Assembly: GCF_019097595.1 (NCBI RefSeq)
Contig: NC_080720.1
Coordinates: forward strand, 21,445,352 to 21,509,351
Reading direction: 5' to 3'
DNA: 64,000 bases
Origin: Hemibagrus wyckioides
Lineage: Eukaryota; Chordata; Actinopteri; Siluriformes; Bagridae
Both the position numbers and the translations under genes were made by a program. The notes under the pieces were generated by a model. That model had not been told where the DNA came from, made no database searches, and was given only the letters and a program-made list of their open reading frames with translations. Positions 51,530-64,000 of the stretch are shown one piece after another (position 1 is the first letter of the stretch; each line of letters opens with the position of its first letter).

Positions 51530-53900
51530 CAGTACAGGTTAAGAGGTGTGCTGTGTGTGGCTGTTTGTTCAGAAAGAATCAGATAAAGAGACAGGAAGAA
51601 TGATCTTCCTATTTCTTTCTGTGAGCAAAGAATGACGTTTCTATCCACCCACATTTTGGCACATTGTTAGAATGAAATCTAACAATGAAATAATTACATT
51701 TCATTCATGTGTTTAGTAATGAAATTACAATATTCATTGTTTAAAAAGTAAGTTTAATGTTCCCTAATAAACCATATACTAAAAGTGAAAAGTAGTTTTT
51801 CACTTTTCAGTAATTAGCTACAGGATGGAATAATGGAAAGAGTAGGCTACTTTTAGACATCAAAGGCAGAGACCTAATAATATGTATACTTCTTATTTAG
51901 TCTCTGAGATTTGAAAAAGATAATTTACCCCAGTTTTTTGTTTTAGAATTACATGTACATCTGCGTACTTGCACAAATTCATAGTGAGTTTACCTCATCG
52001 TACTACTTTTATGCTCATTTTACAAGAAGCCACACAGGTCTTAGTTGAAGAGTTGAAGTTTTATTGTAAAGGAGATTGAGAGAAATTGATGAGAGATTCA
52101 ATCTTTTTCATTTCATTCATTTCCAGTGTCTGAATGATATTTCTAAGAAATGGGTTGCAGTGCCTGACTTGTTTGAACTAAACCTGCTTTCACAATTCTA
52201 GTCCATCATTATCATCATCTTCATTCAAATTCATTCATCAAATTTCTAATTTTCGTATTATTCCGCAAGGGCTACTGTTCTGTTCTAAGCAGTTTCTTTA
52301 GCAGAAAACTTAATAACCAGTTATTCCTAGGCATATTATAAAACTACCAATACACACAGATTGTTTGCTGGATCACAGGAAATGATAAATCATGAACAAC
52401 TTCAGTGACATATTTGTATGTTTTCTGAAACAATATAATGTTATAATAATCTGCTATTCCAAATGGAATGGAATGGTTAAACCTTTAGATTTAAGTCTTG
52501 CATTCAATTCTCTCCTCTTTTCAACAAAGAGGCAACAATTATTCATTATATTCATTCAAACACAGGAAATCCTCAATAGGCAGAACAAACTGTGCCTTAA
52601 AATAACAGTATAAGAAAAAAAAAACCTAAATCTTAAAACACTTTTTTCCCCCCAAGGTTTGTCAAGGTAAATATTTTCCATTTAGATTTTTTTTTACTGT
52701 AAATATCTTTAGTTATTTCCATTGTATCCTCATTAATAAAAATAGCCTTTAAAAGGCTCCCCATTTTCCTGTAACAAGTCACAAACCCTGATACTGGAAA
52801 AGAAGAAAAAAAACACGCCTCTTTACTCAAAACAGCATGACATTATGAAGCTGCAGTCTTGCAGAGCTTCCGCCCTGGTTTGTTATGATGGTTAGAAACG
52901 ACACACAAAAAAAAAAAAATGTAGGACAGGTTACAAATGTTTTGTAACACTATACATTTCTTAAATCCATATTCATTTACTATTATTAACTTATAATGGC
53001 TGCTCATATGTATGCTTTTTGTGGTGGAAGACAAAAAAGTCAGTTATCAGAACTGGAAAAAAAAATAAAAGGTTATATTTGAAGGGGAAAAACCAACTAG
53101 GTTTTGATGGATTATTATAGCTTCAATAGTGTAGATTTTATCTGAAGAATTATTTTCTGTTCCACTGCTAAATGTTGAGATGAAGATTAATAAAAACCAA
53201 GAAAACATACATTGAAACAACAACAACAACAACAACACCCGAAATACAGAAAATAATAATCTATTACTATTAATTAATTAAATTAAACTATTTTGGGTAC
53301 AGTAAGAAGACAAATATTGTTTTGTTAACAGTAGCAAATATTTCTTACATGGTAAGAGAAATTTAGATTTACAGTTTGCTCACAGTTTGTTTCAGTCTTG
53401 AGCTCAAAGTTTCTGAAGCCTGCAATAAACAGGCAGGGAGAGAAGCGAATACCACTTTATTGAACACAGGCAGGCAGAAGGTAAAACGTAAATCAAGCAT
53501 CAGGCAAATAAGGCAGGCAGGCAAAACATAACTTAGGCAAAAGGGAAACCAGGCAAGCATCACAGGATCATGAACTCACGACACATGAGCCTAACAGTCT
53601 TAATACTCGCCGCAGAGGCTGGCGAGTGAGGGCTTTAAATAGGCGCCCGGAAATTGGGTGCAGGTGGCTCGATCAATAATTAGGGTAATGAGAGCGAGGA
53701 AGTGCTGCTGGGGCCGGTGTGCCCGTTACAGTTATGTTTTAATATCAGAAACTGGAACTTGTCTGACACATATTACCACAAAAAATCCCCCCTTCCCTCA
53801 CCCACCCCGACGCTACAGTCTCAGAGAGATATACATTTGAGACATGTTAAGACAAAAAAAAATCTATACATATAGGTACACAGCAAACAAAATATAGTAT
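51530..53900. other. Intergenic, upstream of tnfrsf4-like gene
   Basis: It contains a candidate interspersed repeat at about 53430-53740, with short direct repeats of caggcaggc and a GC-richer end, of a type common in fish. I could not assign it. No TATA box was clear upstream of the receptor gene. Confidence 0.4.
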
Positions 53901-54262
53901 TAGTAATGTCAACAGAAGTAATGGCAGTAGATTAATGATCTCATTGTCTCTAGATGCAGTTCTTCCACAAAGATAAAGTTACAGATTTAGCATGAGTAAT
54001 CCTCACAGATGACAGCTCCAGATAAAGTATCTCCATGAGTTATGTCATGAGGAGGTTTCCAGTGTTGAACTAGTACCTACTTTGCAGCAGTATTGGCAGC
54101 TAACCAAAATTTCTATACCTTCTCATTTAGGGGAAATACAGGATTGTCATTCAACAATAAAATAACAGGATATTTGGGAAAACAAAGCCTAGTAACCATG
54201 CAAAAAACATCAATCACCATTTCCTAACATTTTTGCACATTGGGACAGTCCCAAAGCATATA

Positions 54263-54820
54263 CACTATATTGCCATATTGCCTTTACTTGTGCAAGAATT
54301 TAATATGGAATTAGCCCTTTGCAGCTATTTAACCCTTAAGCTATTTTGCAGCTATTTAAGCCCTTTTAACAGCTTCAACTCTTCTGGGAAGGCTTTCCAC
54401 AAGATTTAGGAGTGTGTTTTGGGGAATTTTTTACCATTCCTCTAGAAGCGCATTTGTGAGGCACTGATGTTGGCGAGAAGGCCTGGCTCGCAGTCTCCGC
54501 TCTATTTCATCCCAAAGGTGTTCTATCGGGTTGAGGTCAGGGCTCTGTGCAGGCCAGTCAAGTTCCTCCACACCAAACTGGCTCATCCATGTCTTTATGG
54601 ACCTTGCTTTGTGCACTGGTGCGCAGTCATGTTGGAACAGGAAGTGGCCATAACTGTTCCCACACCACGTTTGGAGCAAGAAATTGTCCAAAATGTCTTG
54701 GTATGCTGAAGCATTAAAAGTTCCTTTCACTGGAACTAAGGGGCCAAGCTCAACCCCTGAAAAACAACACCTGAATTCAGTGATTGGGAGGGGTGTCCCA
54801 AAACTTTTGGCAATAGAGTG
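54263..54820 (-). mobile_element. Internally deleted Tc1 inserted in the L1 remnant
   Basis: A 558-bp element with TA duplications (54261-54262, 54821-54822) and TIRs beginning cactatattgcc / cactctattgccaaaag. The minus strand carries the transposase C-terminal part ([17 protein letters not shown] and SPDLNPIEHLWDEIERR), disrupted. The N-terminal half is deleted. Confidence 0.85.
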
Positions 54821-55132
54821 TATATCAAAGTGTCTAGGCATCCATATTTATAAAAAAAATATATAGTATGGGTGAGGAGATAGAATATCCCATAGCATAT
54901 TGAATGTATGTGGTTAGATGTGCCTTGTGGATAACTTTAAAATGAATGAACTGGTGGTTAGAGTTCGTGGATGCATGAAATGTATTAACCCACACTGTAT
55001 CCAATTCAATAGTTCTATTAGAAGGGGGCAGATCTAACAACGCTGCTCTGGCTTTAGAAAAACAGAAGCAACATTTAAGATTACAGAAACAAAGGTAAAA
55101 AATAAAACACTATTCCTGTGCTTGGTACATTT

Positions 55133-55270
55133 ACATTTCTGGCATTTGGCAGATGCCCTTATCCAGAGAGACTTACAGTTTATCTCATTTTTATACTGAG
55201 CAATTGAAGATTAAGGGCTTTGCTCAGGGGCCCAGCAGTGGCTGCTTGGTGATTCGAACACACAGCCTTT
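55133..55270 (+). repeat. Short interspersed repeat (catttacattt family), copy 2
   Basis: Block beginning catttacatttctggcattt and containing ttaagggctttgctcagggg, related to 23250-23380. It lies within the L1 remnant span. Confidence 0.65.
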
Positions 55271-56209
55271 CAAAACAAAATAAAAAATCTTGCAAACAAA
55301 TTGGTGAAATCAACTCTTTTTCTATTTGTTTCTGCAGAGAGTGTCAGCAAGGACTGAACCGTTTTGTGACCGTTTTTGAGAGCAGGATAAAGGACCAGTG
55401 ATACCATTTAAAATTAGGGCAACACTATCCACTTTTTATTTTACTTCTTTATTTTAAGTATAGACCACTTAATGTGGGGATGCTTTTTGTTCCAAATATA
55501 TTTTAGCAAAGAATATCTCAAATTATAGGCATCAAAATATGCCTTTTAGAATAATTTATTTTCAATCCCGACAGTGTGCCATATTTATAGCATTGCAGAT
55601 CAGATAAAATAATAATGTATCATCTGCATATAGAGAAATAAAGTGGATTGATAATTGAAGTAATAAGTACTGAATAAGTACTAAGTACTATAATAAGTAC
55701 TGAATTGAAGTAATAAGTTTACACTGTCTAACATCCTGCTCCAAAGGTTCTGTTGATAGATTGAACACAAGGGGGGAAAGAAGGCACCCCGGTCTCGTGC
55801 CTCTACAAATGTTAAAAGAATCCGAGATGAGTCCACCAGTAACTATCCTGGCCATGCGATTAGTGTGTATAGTTTGTATCATTATAATACACTGGTCACC
55901 AAAATGAAACTTTTTCAATGTATACCAAACAAATAGCTCCATTCTAGCCAGTCAAAGGCTTTTTCGATGTCAATAAATAGAAGGCCACTGGGAGTATCTA
56001 ATTTCCCTGATTCTGCAAAGATATGTTACATTCGACAATCATTGTCTGAAGCCAAATGTCCCGTAATAAATCTTCATTAAGCTGGGTCAATTAATTTACG
56101 CATCGCTGATTTTAGACGTCTGGCAATAAGTTTAGCATAGATTTTTATATTGTCTTTAATCGGGGAGATTGGTCTATAATTAGAGCATTTTGTGGCTAAA
56201 ATAACATGA

Positions 56210-57091
56210 TGGTCTGAATGCTAAATCACTGAATTACCAAATTATCGAAATGTAAACATACTGACAAGTAACTGATGGCATACTCTTTCAGAAACATTTT
56301 ATTTTTTGTAAAAGTAGGACACAATTCTACATATTGGCATTCAAAATAAGCAACACTGCAAAACTGTAATACTGTTGGATTGTTGATTCAAGTCAGAAGG
56401 TTACTTTTACACAGAAAAATGTATTATGTATAATTAGATACTGGGTAGTTTTCCGGGCTCCTGATTCAGATTACTGGCATGAATTTCCTACATCCGAGGA
56501 CTGGGGTTTATTTTTCTTAGTAGATAGTGTTTTGTGTTTTTCAAAAGTCTGCTTTAAACACAACTGGATGCTGTCTCCTCCAGCATCCTCAGTGCAAGCA
56601 GTGGTGTGGACACTACTAAACTACTAATAAATTGTAAATAAAATGTAAATATGGCTGTAGTGATGGCACTGCGGTGTTTTTTTTTTTTATAATGACTTAA
56701 ACACTCAGAACACTTAGTGTGTATGAACACTAGCTAACTAACACTGCAAGCTATGTGGCTAATACTAACCCTGACTGGCTATAAAATGGCGGATTATCCA
56801 CATAAAACAGTGCATCATACACTCCATTCCTCAAGGATTACAGGAAAGACACTTTACAGATAGGAGGCGCTATAGCTTGAGATTATCTTTGTTATTGCTG
56901 CCCGAAGAAAAAGATGACTTCAGTTTTGTTTACGTTGGCTGTCTGACAGATTAGAAATGGCGAAATGACTTTAGGGCCCTGTTGAACGTCCATTTTCTGA
57001 TGCTTGTTTATTTTGCTAAATGGATCTGTGCCCAGGCTATGTCTAATAGCAAACAGGGTTTATTTCGTTAGCATTAGCTCTCCGGACTAAC
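56210..57091. other. Upstream region of tcta
   Basis: No repeat recognised. The last 150 bp before the ATG should hold the tcta promoter and 5' UTR; no TATA box was evident. Confidence 0.4.
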
Positions 57092-58105
57092 ATGGAGGAA
57101 CCGTGGGATTTCGAGTTCCTCTCTCGCGTCGTTGACAGTTTAGTGTCATTTCTGGCCGAATTTGTGGACGACTGGCTGGCCAACGACATGAGAGTCGCCG
57201 TGTTCAAAATTCTTTTCAGCTGGCTCATCCTCAGTTTAATCGCCATACATTTCGCTTGGAAAGTTTACGGTAACACGGTGAACGATATGTACTACAGGCA
57301 AGGTGAGACTCCGGCTAACTAAGTGCATTGTGTTTTGCAAACATCTCAGTTATTCTCAATTATATACGTTTATTGAAACGTAGCTCAGCATGGTGGCCAC
57401 TTGTGCAGTAACTGGCCAGCTGTCTTATAGCAAATAGCCAGTATATTGATATTATAGACAGGACCAGCTTTGTGTAAGTGATGAAAAATCCAGCTTCTCT
57501 GCCCAGCTACCAAAACCCAGAGCTTCTCAAGCTGGTAGCCCATCATTGCTAGCTGGTAAGTTATTTTCTTCTTTCTATTTGCCTTACTGTTGGTTGTGTA
57601 ACTTTCTTTAAAGCAATTTGTCTCCTATGTTGTACTAGTCATAGTAATACAGGTAGCATTTTTTTTTTTTTTTTTTGGTAGCTGGTCAGAACAAGCTGGA
57701 TTTGTCTGAAGGGAGGGCAAAGCTACACGCTTTTCACATATAAAAAGACATAAAAATATAAGGTTTTGGTTTTCAGATCAGATTCTTTGCAGTCAGCAAA
57801 TGTTTTCAAGCAGGTTGTTTGGAGCTTTGGTGAAACTAGTGTTTGTTACAACAGTACACAGAATGGGATGAAGAAGAGGTTGGGCTGATTTCTTTCTAGC
57901 CCAAACTCTGATATTTAAGTGATTATACAGAGTGAAACACTCCCTAGGTATAGTTTTGATATTCATTTGGGCTGATATATCATTTTGATGAGAAATCCTT
58001 AAAATGTTATTAGGGGTGGTTAAGAAGGCATGCAGCACAGGTGTAAAAGATATGGATGATGATGATAATGCTAATGTGAAATGATGAGGAGAATTATTTA
58101 CTGTT

Positions 58106-58138
<33 letters not shown>

Positions 58139-59040
58139 TTTCTCCACCCCCAAATACCCCTGAAGAAAGGTAGACAGGCTAAACACACATTGTCCATTCA
58201 AAATACAAATCATACAAAAGGATAAGATGACAAAACTGTCCGTTCTGTAAGGTTTTACAAATATTCTGTTTACCATGTGTGTATTTGGAGGAAACATGAG
58301 ATGAACTTGCATAAAACATTGAAATCACAAATGCAGCTCTGTATTTGCCTTTGTATGGGTGTCATTCTTATTACGCCATTATGTCAGTTAGACCTTATGA
58401 CATAATCATGCCAAAGGCTTAATAGTTTCATTGTTGCTATAGTCATAGGTATTAGATTTTATCATAACCATCTCATATCATAACTGTCTCAAATGACAAT
58501 TGCTGTTCTCTTCATCAGTGTAATTTACAGACCTTAAAACCTTTCAGGTAAATTCTGGACTATACATATAAGAAATAGTTTTGGATTATTTGGCAATCAT
58601 CATTCTTTTTCACTGATATAGGAACTGGGGGACAGAAAGGTGGCACACCAGATACAGCACCTCACCTGAGTGGATGGTAGGTGTCCAGACTTCTTTGCTT
58701 CCAGGTACACATATTCTCAAATGAAATGTATTTGTAATATTTATTTAGTTATCATGCACTACATGGCAGACCAATGATTCAATTTCAGCTTTTTCAACAG
58801 GTAATGGCATTTCTGGCTTCATTTACAAAGCGTGATCTTTTGCATTTATGCTTAAGTAAAGGTGCAGCATTAAACCTAGCATTGGTTTAATTATTCTAGC
58901 AACCAACATTTAGTGTAGTTTAGTTACTACTACAACTACTTTAAGGAGTATTGTTCCTTAAATATTGTCTGACAAAGTCATTCTTTTTTCTTTTCAGGGA
59001 GAATGCTGCCAGAGAAATCCTGAAGTCACACCATGAGTGA
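57092..59040 (+). CDS. tcta: tcta: T-cell leukemia translocation-altered gene protein homolog
   Basis: Three coding exons: 57092-57302, 58622-58676 and 58998-59040. They join in phase to 102 residues (human TCTA about 103). It is a small membrane protein. The mammalian protein has been linked to control of osteoclast formation, but its biochemical role is unclear. Visible: an acidic N-terminal helix, one hydrophobic segment (about 36-56, FKILFSWLILSLIAIHFAW), then WKVYGNTV and a conserved soluble tail GTGGQKGGTPD...SGWENAAREILKSHHE. The tail matches the human GLGGQNGSTPDGST..SWEMAANEPLKTHRE pattern as I recall it. The start is the first ATG of the open frame, and the donor GTGAGA is good. It is transcribed toward glyctk (convergent), with stops 1.1 kb apart. 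Confidence 0.88.
58107..58138. repeat. (ATC)n microsatellite
   Basis: About 10 trinucleotide units in tcta intron 1. Confidence 0.9.
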
Positions 59041-59845
59041 TCAGACACCAGCAGGGTTCATTTTTTGGCTTGAGATGGGACCACGGTGAATAATATGACC
59101 CAAGGCTAACTGTAACTGCATTGCTGCAAGATGAAAAAAAAACAACAACCCAAAAATCATTCCAGAGATGCTCATATGAAGGCCTTGGGAGGGCATGGTG
59201 ATATCCGTGGCACAATATTAATAAAAAAGGAACCAGTTTTGTGGCTTGATGAAAAGGATTCTTAAACTGATGTTTAAGACATCTAGGAACAATTTGATGG
59301 AAAGACTCTTTGTAATAAGTAAATTATTTGAATCCTGATATGGATTAAACTTCTTGTCCAATCTTGTACACACAGCAGTGAAGACCATATAGCTCTTCTA
59401 GTCTCGGCCTGCTCAGGTTCTGTGCAGAAACTATTACATTACCATTTATTTATATCAAGATATTTAGCATTACTTATTTTGCAGGCAAGTTCATTCCAGC
59501 TGAGATCAAATTTACCACAACAATATATCTAATTCTTAGTGAATTTGTTAACTATTTTACATTCAACAGATGACCCAGAAAAAAAACCCATTACAATGCA
59601 GTGCTGTCTTATAAGTCTTACCGAAAATACTGGGACTTCACCCTAAGTTTATTAGCAGCTCTTATTCTGTCCTTGACTGAATAAAAATAAAAGCAAGCAT
59701 GTTCATAGGTGTATGCAAATAACTAATGTATTTGTCTGCACACTAACCAGGCGGTTGTTTTTGCAGAAGAACAGACTGTTTACCAAGTCACACATATGCA
59801 TGTGCACTCTGAGTGAAAGATACTGACACACTGCTGTGGAAAAAC

Positions 59846-59851
59846 AATAAA
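59846..59851 (+). other. Candidate polyadenylation signal of tcta
   Basis: AATAAA about 800 bp after the stop, followed within 50 bp by a GT-rich stretch. A second AATAAA lies near 59680. Confidence 0.5.
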
Positions 59852-60157
59852 AGGTCATTCTTACAGAGGAGTTCTGTCATTATTCCCGGATTTGAAAAGT
59901 AGTTGTTTTGTGATGGTTGTTTACTGGTCATTTAGTAGGTGAATTTAGTACATTCACAATTTATCTTAAATCAGTTACACACTGAATATGTTATATATAC
60001 AGAATTAATTGTTAAAACAATCATATGTAACATTTACCAAATTATGAAAATAACCTCTAATCTTAATGGCACTAGGAACATCCTGTTGGATGCTCTCACT
60101 CCTAATACACAGATCTACCTTTTATGCCTAAGCTTATTAAATCTCATAACAAGTGGA

Positions 60158-63032
60158 TTAGTTACTGTGGTGATGCGGCAGAATCAGCATATGAACATCC
60201 ATTACATTGGTACCTGTGAGCCCTGGCAGAAGCAACTTCTGTCCTTTGCAAAGGGATGAGAAAAATGTAAATGAATCATTGTTCTGAAGAAATCCATCAA
60301 TGTCCAATCCTTGAATTTTGGCCTCTGTTTCTATGTTCCCATCACTAACTGCTCCAGCTGCTTCAGTTGGTCCATCCTGACCATCGGTTCCACCACTGAG
60401 GAACATGTTCCTGCTTCTTTCCTTTGCCCTGCTGAGTTCTAGCCCCACCCTTAGGGCTAGCTCTTGGTTCCTTCCACCTCTACCTTTCCCCAGTAGATGG
60501 ACAGTGGGTTCACCTCCAGCCAGCAAGCATGTGGCATGCCAGCTTTCCTGCTGGCCCGCTTCCAATTCTTTCAATGTGCGACAAAGTTCCCAGCTTCCCA
60601 CCCCAACCTCTGTCCCCAGTTTGAGAATCTGATCTCTGAGTTCTGTAGTCTCCTCCCCTGAGGAGCAGGCGAAGTGAGACAACAGACCATAGAATTGGGC
60701 CACAGCTTGGACATTTCCACACACCCCTGGAGATAGAATGACTGGTCGAAGGCCTAACTCTTGTGCTTTACGGCTGGCACACTCCAGAGCAATAGCGTTG
60801 GAGCCAATCACAGTGTTGAGAATGTTGATTTGCTGAGGTTGATCTTTCAGGCTGCTTCTCTGTTGGGAATCTGTTTGATTCAGAACCTCTTTCACAGATA
60901 ATGGGAGAGTGGCAGAGAGGTTGTAGCGGTTCAGGATGGTCCAGACTGTCTCCAGTGATGTCTCACTCCATACTGTTGGACCACTGGCTATAAGATCTAT
61001 TGGATCTCCAATGATGTCGGACAGAATCAGACCCACCACCTAAGAGAAGGGACAAAATGGAATTACATTCCATTTACAAAGTCTACAACCCTTTCTGTCA
61101 TGCTGCCGTGTATCTACATTCATGGGAAAAGAAAGTACACCCTCATTCATTTCACTATCTTCTATTAAAAAAAATAGAATAAAAATAACAACAAAAAAAT
61201 CCCACAACAGATCTCAATATGCAGTTTTTTTTCTGACCTTGATCTGAATTTTTTTGGGATGCCCACTTCTGGGAAGGTTGACAACTGTCTTAAAGGCTCT
61301 TCATTGTAAACAATCTTTCTCAAGTAAATTTCAAATTGTGTGAAGATATTGTCCTTTTAGAGGATATAAAAGCTAGAAGATCTCTTCTTAAATGCTTTGT
61401 GGCACTCTCCAGAATAGGGAGGAGGGATTTGTATATACAGTATATAAGTGGTCCCAAATACATGGTAAACACAACAAAAACCATGTGACTGAAACACTAG
61501 GTGGGCTGCATACAAAATTTAACCTAATATAACCTAAATGCAAACAGTGACTCATCTTTCAACATTGTGAGCAAACCACTGGCTAGATGTGACTTGCATG
61601 TAGACTTTTCTGAAATCAACAGTGGAAAATACATGACTCACTTGCATCATAAACAACAAGTCATATCTGTGAGACACTTCATCATTGCTGAAGTAATGGT
61701 AGTAAATGAATGAAAGACAAGTTCCAGGAGGTGTGATGAAAAAAACCACAACTTTATGGCTGCAATGCCAAGTATTGGATATGAATCTGAAGAAGCTTGG
61801 ATTAAAAAGATTTCAATCTAATCAGTGTAATATTTACCATGTAATATGAATGTATCCTGTTCAATGGTTTTGTGAAAACAGTTACAAAGTCTTACCTGGG
61901 CAGGGTATGCGCAATGTGCCAGGCCTCCACCTTTTAACAGTGACAAAGCTCGCCTCACTGTGTTTAACTCCTGAATCGTGGCCCCTGCAGCTGCTAGACG
62001 ACGTGTCACTTCCTGTTTTTCATGTAGCGTTACTGGAGGGACTGGAGCAGGTAATAAAGCCGAGCCGCCACCTACGAAAAAGGATATGCAAAACACATAA
62101 ACTCCTACAATGTCTATTTCATCTGCAAAATTTTATAAAAATAATAAAGAGCATCTGGAACATATATTTAAAATAAAATTAATTATAAGTAGTAAAGATG
62201 ATATGTACCTGATATGAGGACAAGCAGCAGATCTCTCTCAGTCAGGCTGCATGCTAATTCTCGGATGCTCTCAGCTGATCTTTGGGCATCTGTGTCTGGC
62301 AGGTTGTGTTTAGCTCCTTCCATCACTTTGATTTTACTGCTGCTGTCTAGCAGCATATTCCTGAAATTATAGAAAAGGTACATCAAAGGTCGTAAACACT
62401 GTGAAGTACAAGTAAATATCTGTCCTTAAGTATACACTGACCAGGCATAACATTATGACCCCCGTTTTTATTTTTAAAAAATACTAACAGAAATAGTGTC
62501 AATTATCTAAATCTAAAATAGTAAAAGCAGAAGAAACTTGTGCTTTTTATTCCAATTAATTATTTGTGAATTAATTGATTCATAATTAAAAGTAAAAGAA
62601 GCTGGGTTTTTTTCTCTAATAAATATTGAGCTGTGATCTAGATCCACCTTTTCCACCATAAAACACAATACATTCAACAGATACCTACAGCTTCCTGTGA
62701 TGTTGCAGTGTTTCCTGAATTCCATGAGGCACACTAACTATCCCTCGAACCAGGTGATCTCCCACAATCCTCTCCGCTTCAGCAGCCATCCCCAGCACAG
62801 CCTTCCCGAAACCCACCAGATGCAGGTTATGACGAAGCTCAAAACAGTGCTCAGCCACGACCAGCTCATCGCCTCGACGCTGTAGAGCCCTGCGCACTGC
62901 GCTGTCCGGCTGCACTCCCTCTACAGCAGCAGCAAAGATGGCACGAGCTTGCTCTTCTACTGAACACATGCTTCTGACCCGTAGAGGGCTCCAATGAAGA
63001 ACAGAGCGAGAGAGCGTTAGGACTCGGGCCAT
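60158..63032 (-). CDS. glyctk: glyctk: glycerate kinase (class II, MOFRL family)
   Basis: Four coding exons: 62689-63032, 62209-62360, 61896-62071 and 60158-61039. They join in phase to 517 residues (human 523). It phosphorylates D-glycerate to 2-phosphoglycerate in serine and fructose breakdown; loss in human causes D-glyceric aciduria. Visible: an Arg-rich, acid-free N-terminus (residues 1-22) typical of a mitochondrial presequence, LVGFGKA (72-78), the SGGGSALLPAP block (about 165-175), and in the C-terminal MOFRL domain GRGGRNQELAL (411-421), GGTDGQDGPTEAAGA (440-454) and GTNVMD (500-505). The first exon must end at CT|GTAGGT: reading on would give a stop after two codons, and the phase of the next exon confirms it. 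Convergent with tcta. No internal defect seen. Confidence 0.96.
62435..62470 (+). mobile_element. Solo TIR of the caggcataac Tc1 family
   Basis: cactgaccaggcataacatt after TA in glyctk intron 1. It is the same terminal sequence as the MITEs at 10626 and 34558, but only one end is present. Confidence 0.6.
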
Positions 63033-64000
63033 GGACCAATCGATTCATCCACGCTGACGGGTATAAGGATCCTCCTGATATTTTAAACAATAAAGGTAAA
63101 ATTTAGAAATGTTTAAAACTAATCAGATGTATTATTACAGTGGTTGTGGAAACTGATGGTAATGTTAACACTTGGCAGTATGACACTATAAGAACTTGGA
63201 CATTTCTGCACAACATCCACTACCTCAACTGGGTTTATATGCACATACTGCATATATTGCACAAATCTGCACTTTATTTATAATAATCATACTGTTCTGC
63301 CACTGATCTGTATTAACTAACCTTATTGCAAAAAGGGCAACAATACTATACAGAAAAGACCACAAACTTGTAAAGAAAATGTTGGAAGTTCTGTTTTTAA
63401 TATTTTGGAATCACCCTGCCTAAAATGATACCAGCTTACTTTGTATGAGTTTCATTTTGAAGCGCACAAACCATAGCCAGCTCACTTACATAAAAGTTCC
63501 ATCGAGTTCAGTTTTAGTTTTGTGGAACTTGTACAAACAGAAATTAAAACAAAACATGATTAGATGTAGATATACTGTACATCTCTAGAGCCATCATGAG
63601 CCACTGCTGTTATTTTTTTATTTTTAAATATCACTTTCTACTGTAAGGATTTATAATCCCAATGATTTAGTAGTTTAATTTCTATATACTGAAGGCAGTG
63701 GAGCTCCTACTGAGCAGGTGAGCAAATTACTAAGCTTCAGCATGTTACAGACATTTTGATTAATAAATGCAAACAGCATCAAATAAACCGCACTGAACTA
63801 GATAACTTTATCTACATTCATAAAACAGAAGCAAGTTCCTTATTCAGGCACTTACCAGCACTACCTGGAGTACAGAAATGTTTTTCTGACACATACAAGT
63901 AAAACTCAAACAGTTCAATCTCTCAGGCTATGTCTGAACTGCAGATCACTAAACCTGTTTACTGTGTGAATAATGATTGACTGGTGCTGGCCATAAGCCA
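63033..64000. other. Region upstream of glyctk
   Basis: AT-rich, no exon, TATA box or bounded repeat that I can support. It should contain the glyctk promoter near 63040-63200. Confidence 0.4.

Larger units (their letters stand above)
53900..56200 (-). mobile_element. L1-clade LINE ORF2 remnant, split by a Tc1 element
   Basis: On the minus strand, from right to left: NYRPISPIKDNIKIYAKLIARRL (about 56190-56080), LLFIDIEKAFDWLEW (about 55990-55930), RGTRPGCLLSPLVFNL (about 55800-55740), ISLYADDTLLFYL with the YADD catalytic box at 55616-55630, IHKAHLTTYIQYAMG (about 54940-54890) and, beyond a Tc1 insertion, MLWDCPNVQK (about 54258-54230). These are the ordered motifs of L1-type reverse transcriptase and its C-terminal zinc-knuckle region. 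There are many stops and frameshifts. A short repeat (55133-55270) may be a further insertion. Confidence 0.85.

Noticed and set aside
53430..53740. Gene fragment or CpG island
   Set aside because: Short caggcaggc direct repeats and resemblance to dispersed fish repeats; no codon pattern. Left unassigned.

Overview
This is a eukaryotic, AT-rich, intron-rich window with every hallmark of a teleost fish chromosome. It carries vertebrate genes with GT-AG introns, abundant Tc1/mariner DNA transposons at all stages of decay, LINE and tRNA-SINE fragments, and many long TA, CA, GATA and GAAA microsatellites. The interspersed repeat families look ostariophysan (catfish or characin type), but that is an impression from memory and was not searched. 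No bacterial operon, CRISPR array or phage is present.

Six protein genes can be assembled exon by exon, and splice phases agree at every junction. From left to right: edem1 (minus, 612-12014, 11 coding exons; the last exon lies beyond the left edge); arl8b (minus, 19616-33762, 7 coding exons, complete, 186 aa); a GITR/tnfrsf18-like receptor (minus, 37487-41067, 6 exons, 224 aa); a second TNF-receptor gene, probably tnfrsf4/OX40-like (minus, 49923-51527, 7 exons, 253 aa); tcta (plus, 57092-59040, 3 exons, 102 aa); and glyctk (minus, 60158-63032, 4 exons, 517 aa).

The gene order joins blocks that are separate in human: EDEM1-ARL8B (3p26), TNFRSF18-TNFRSF4 (1p36, same order and orientation) and TCTA / GLYCTK (3p21). 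The genes do not form one pathway. edem1 acts in ER-associated degradation, arl8b in lysosome positioning, the two receptors in lymphocyte costimulation, tcta is a small membrane protein and glyctk acts in serine/fructose catabolism.

Introns and intergenic DNA are dominated by mobile elements. There is one structurally complete Tc1 with an uninterrupted DD34E transposase (4710-5957, edem1 intron 5). Several internally deleted or fold-back relatives have TIRs and TA duplications (10626-11174, 12716-13477, 14813-15332, 17598-18022, 34558-35101, 54263-54820). A decayed Tc1 of another family lies at 27163-28535, an antisense L1-clade LINE at about 53900-56200 is split by a Tc1, and a 99-bp MITE sits in a TA array at 46584-46682. 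The best leads are the conserved tnfrsf18-tnfrsf4 pair, a duplicated composite repeat carrying CTCF-like motifs upstream of edem1, and the two MITEs that share one deletion junction. I found no convincing novel molecular system.
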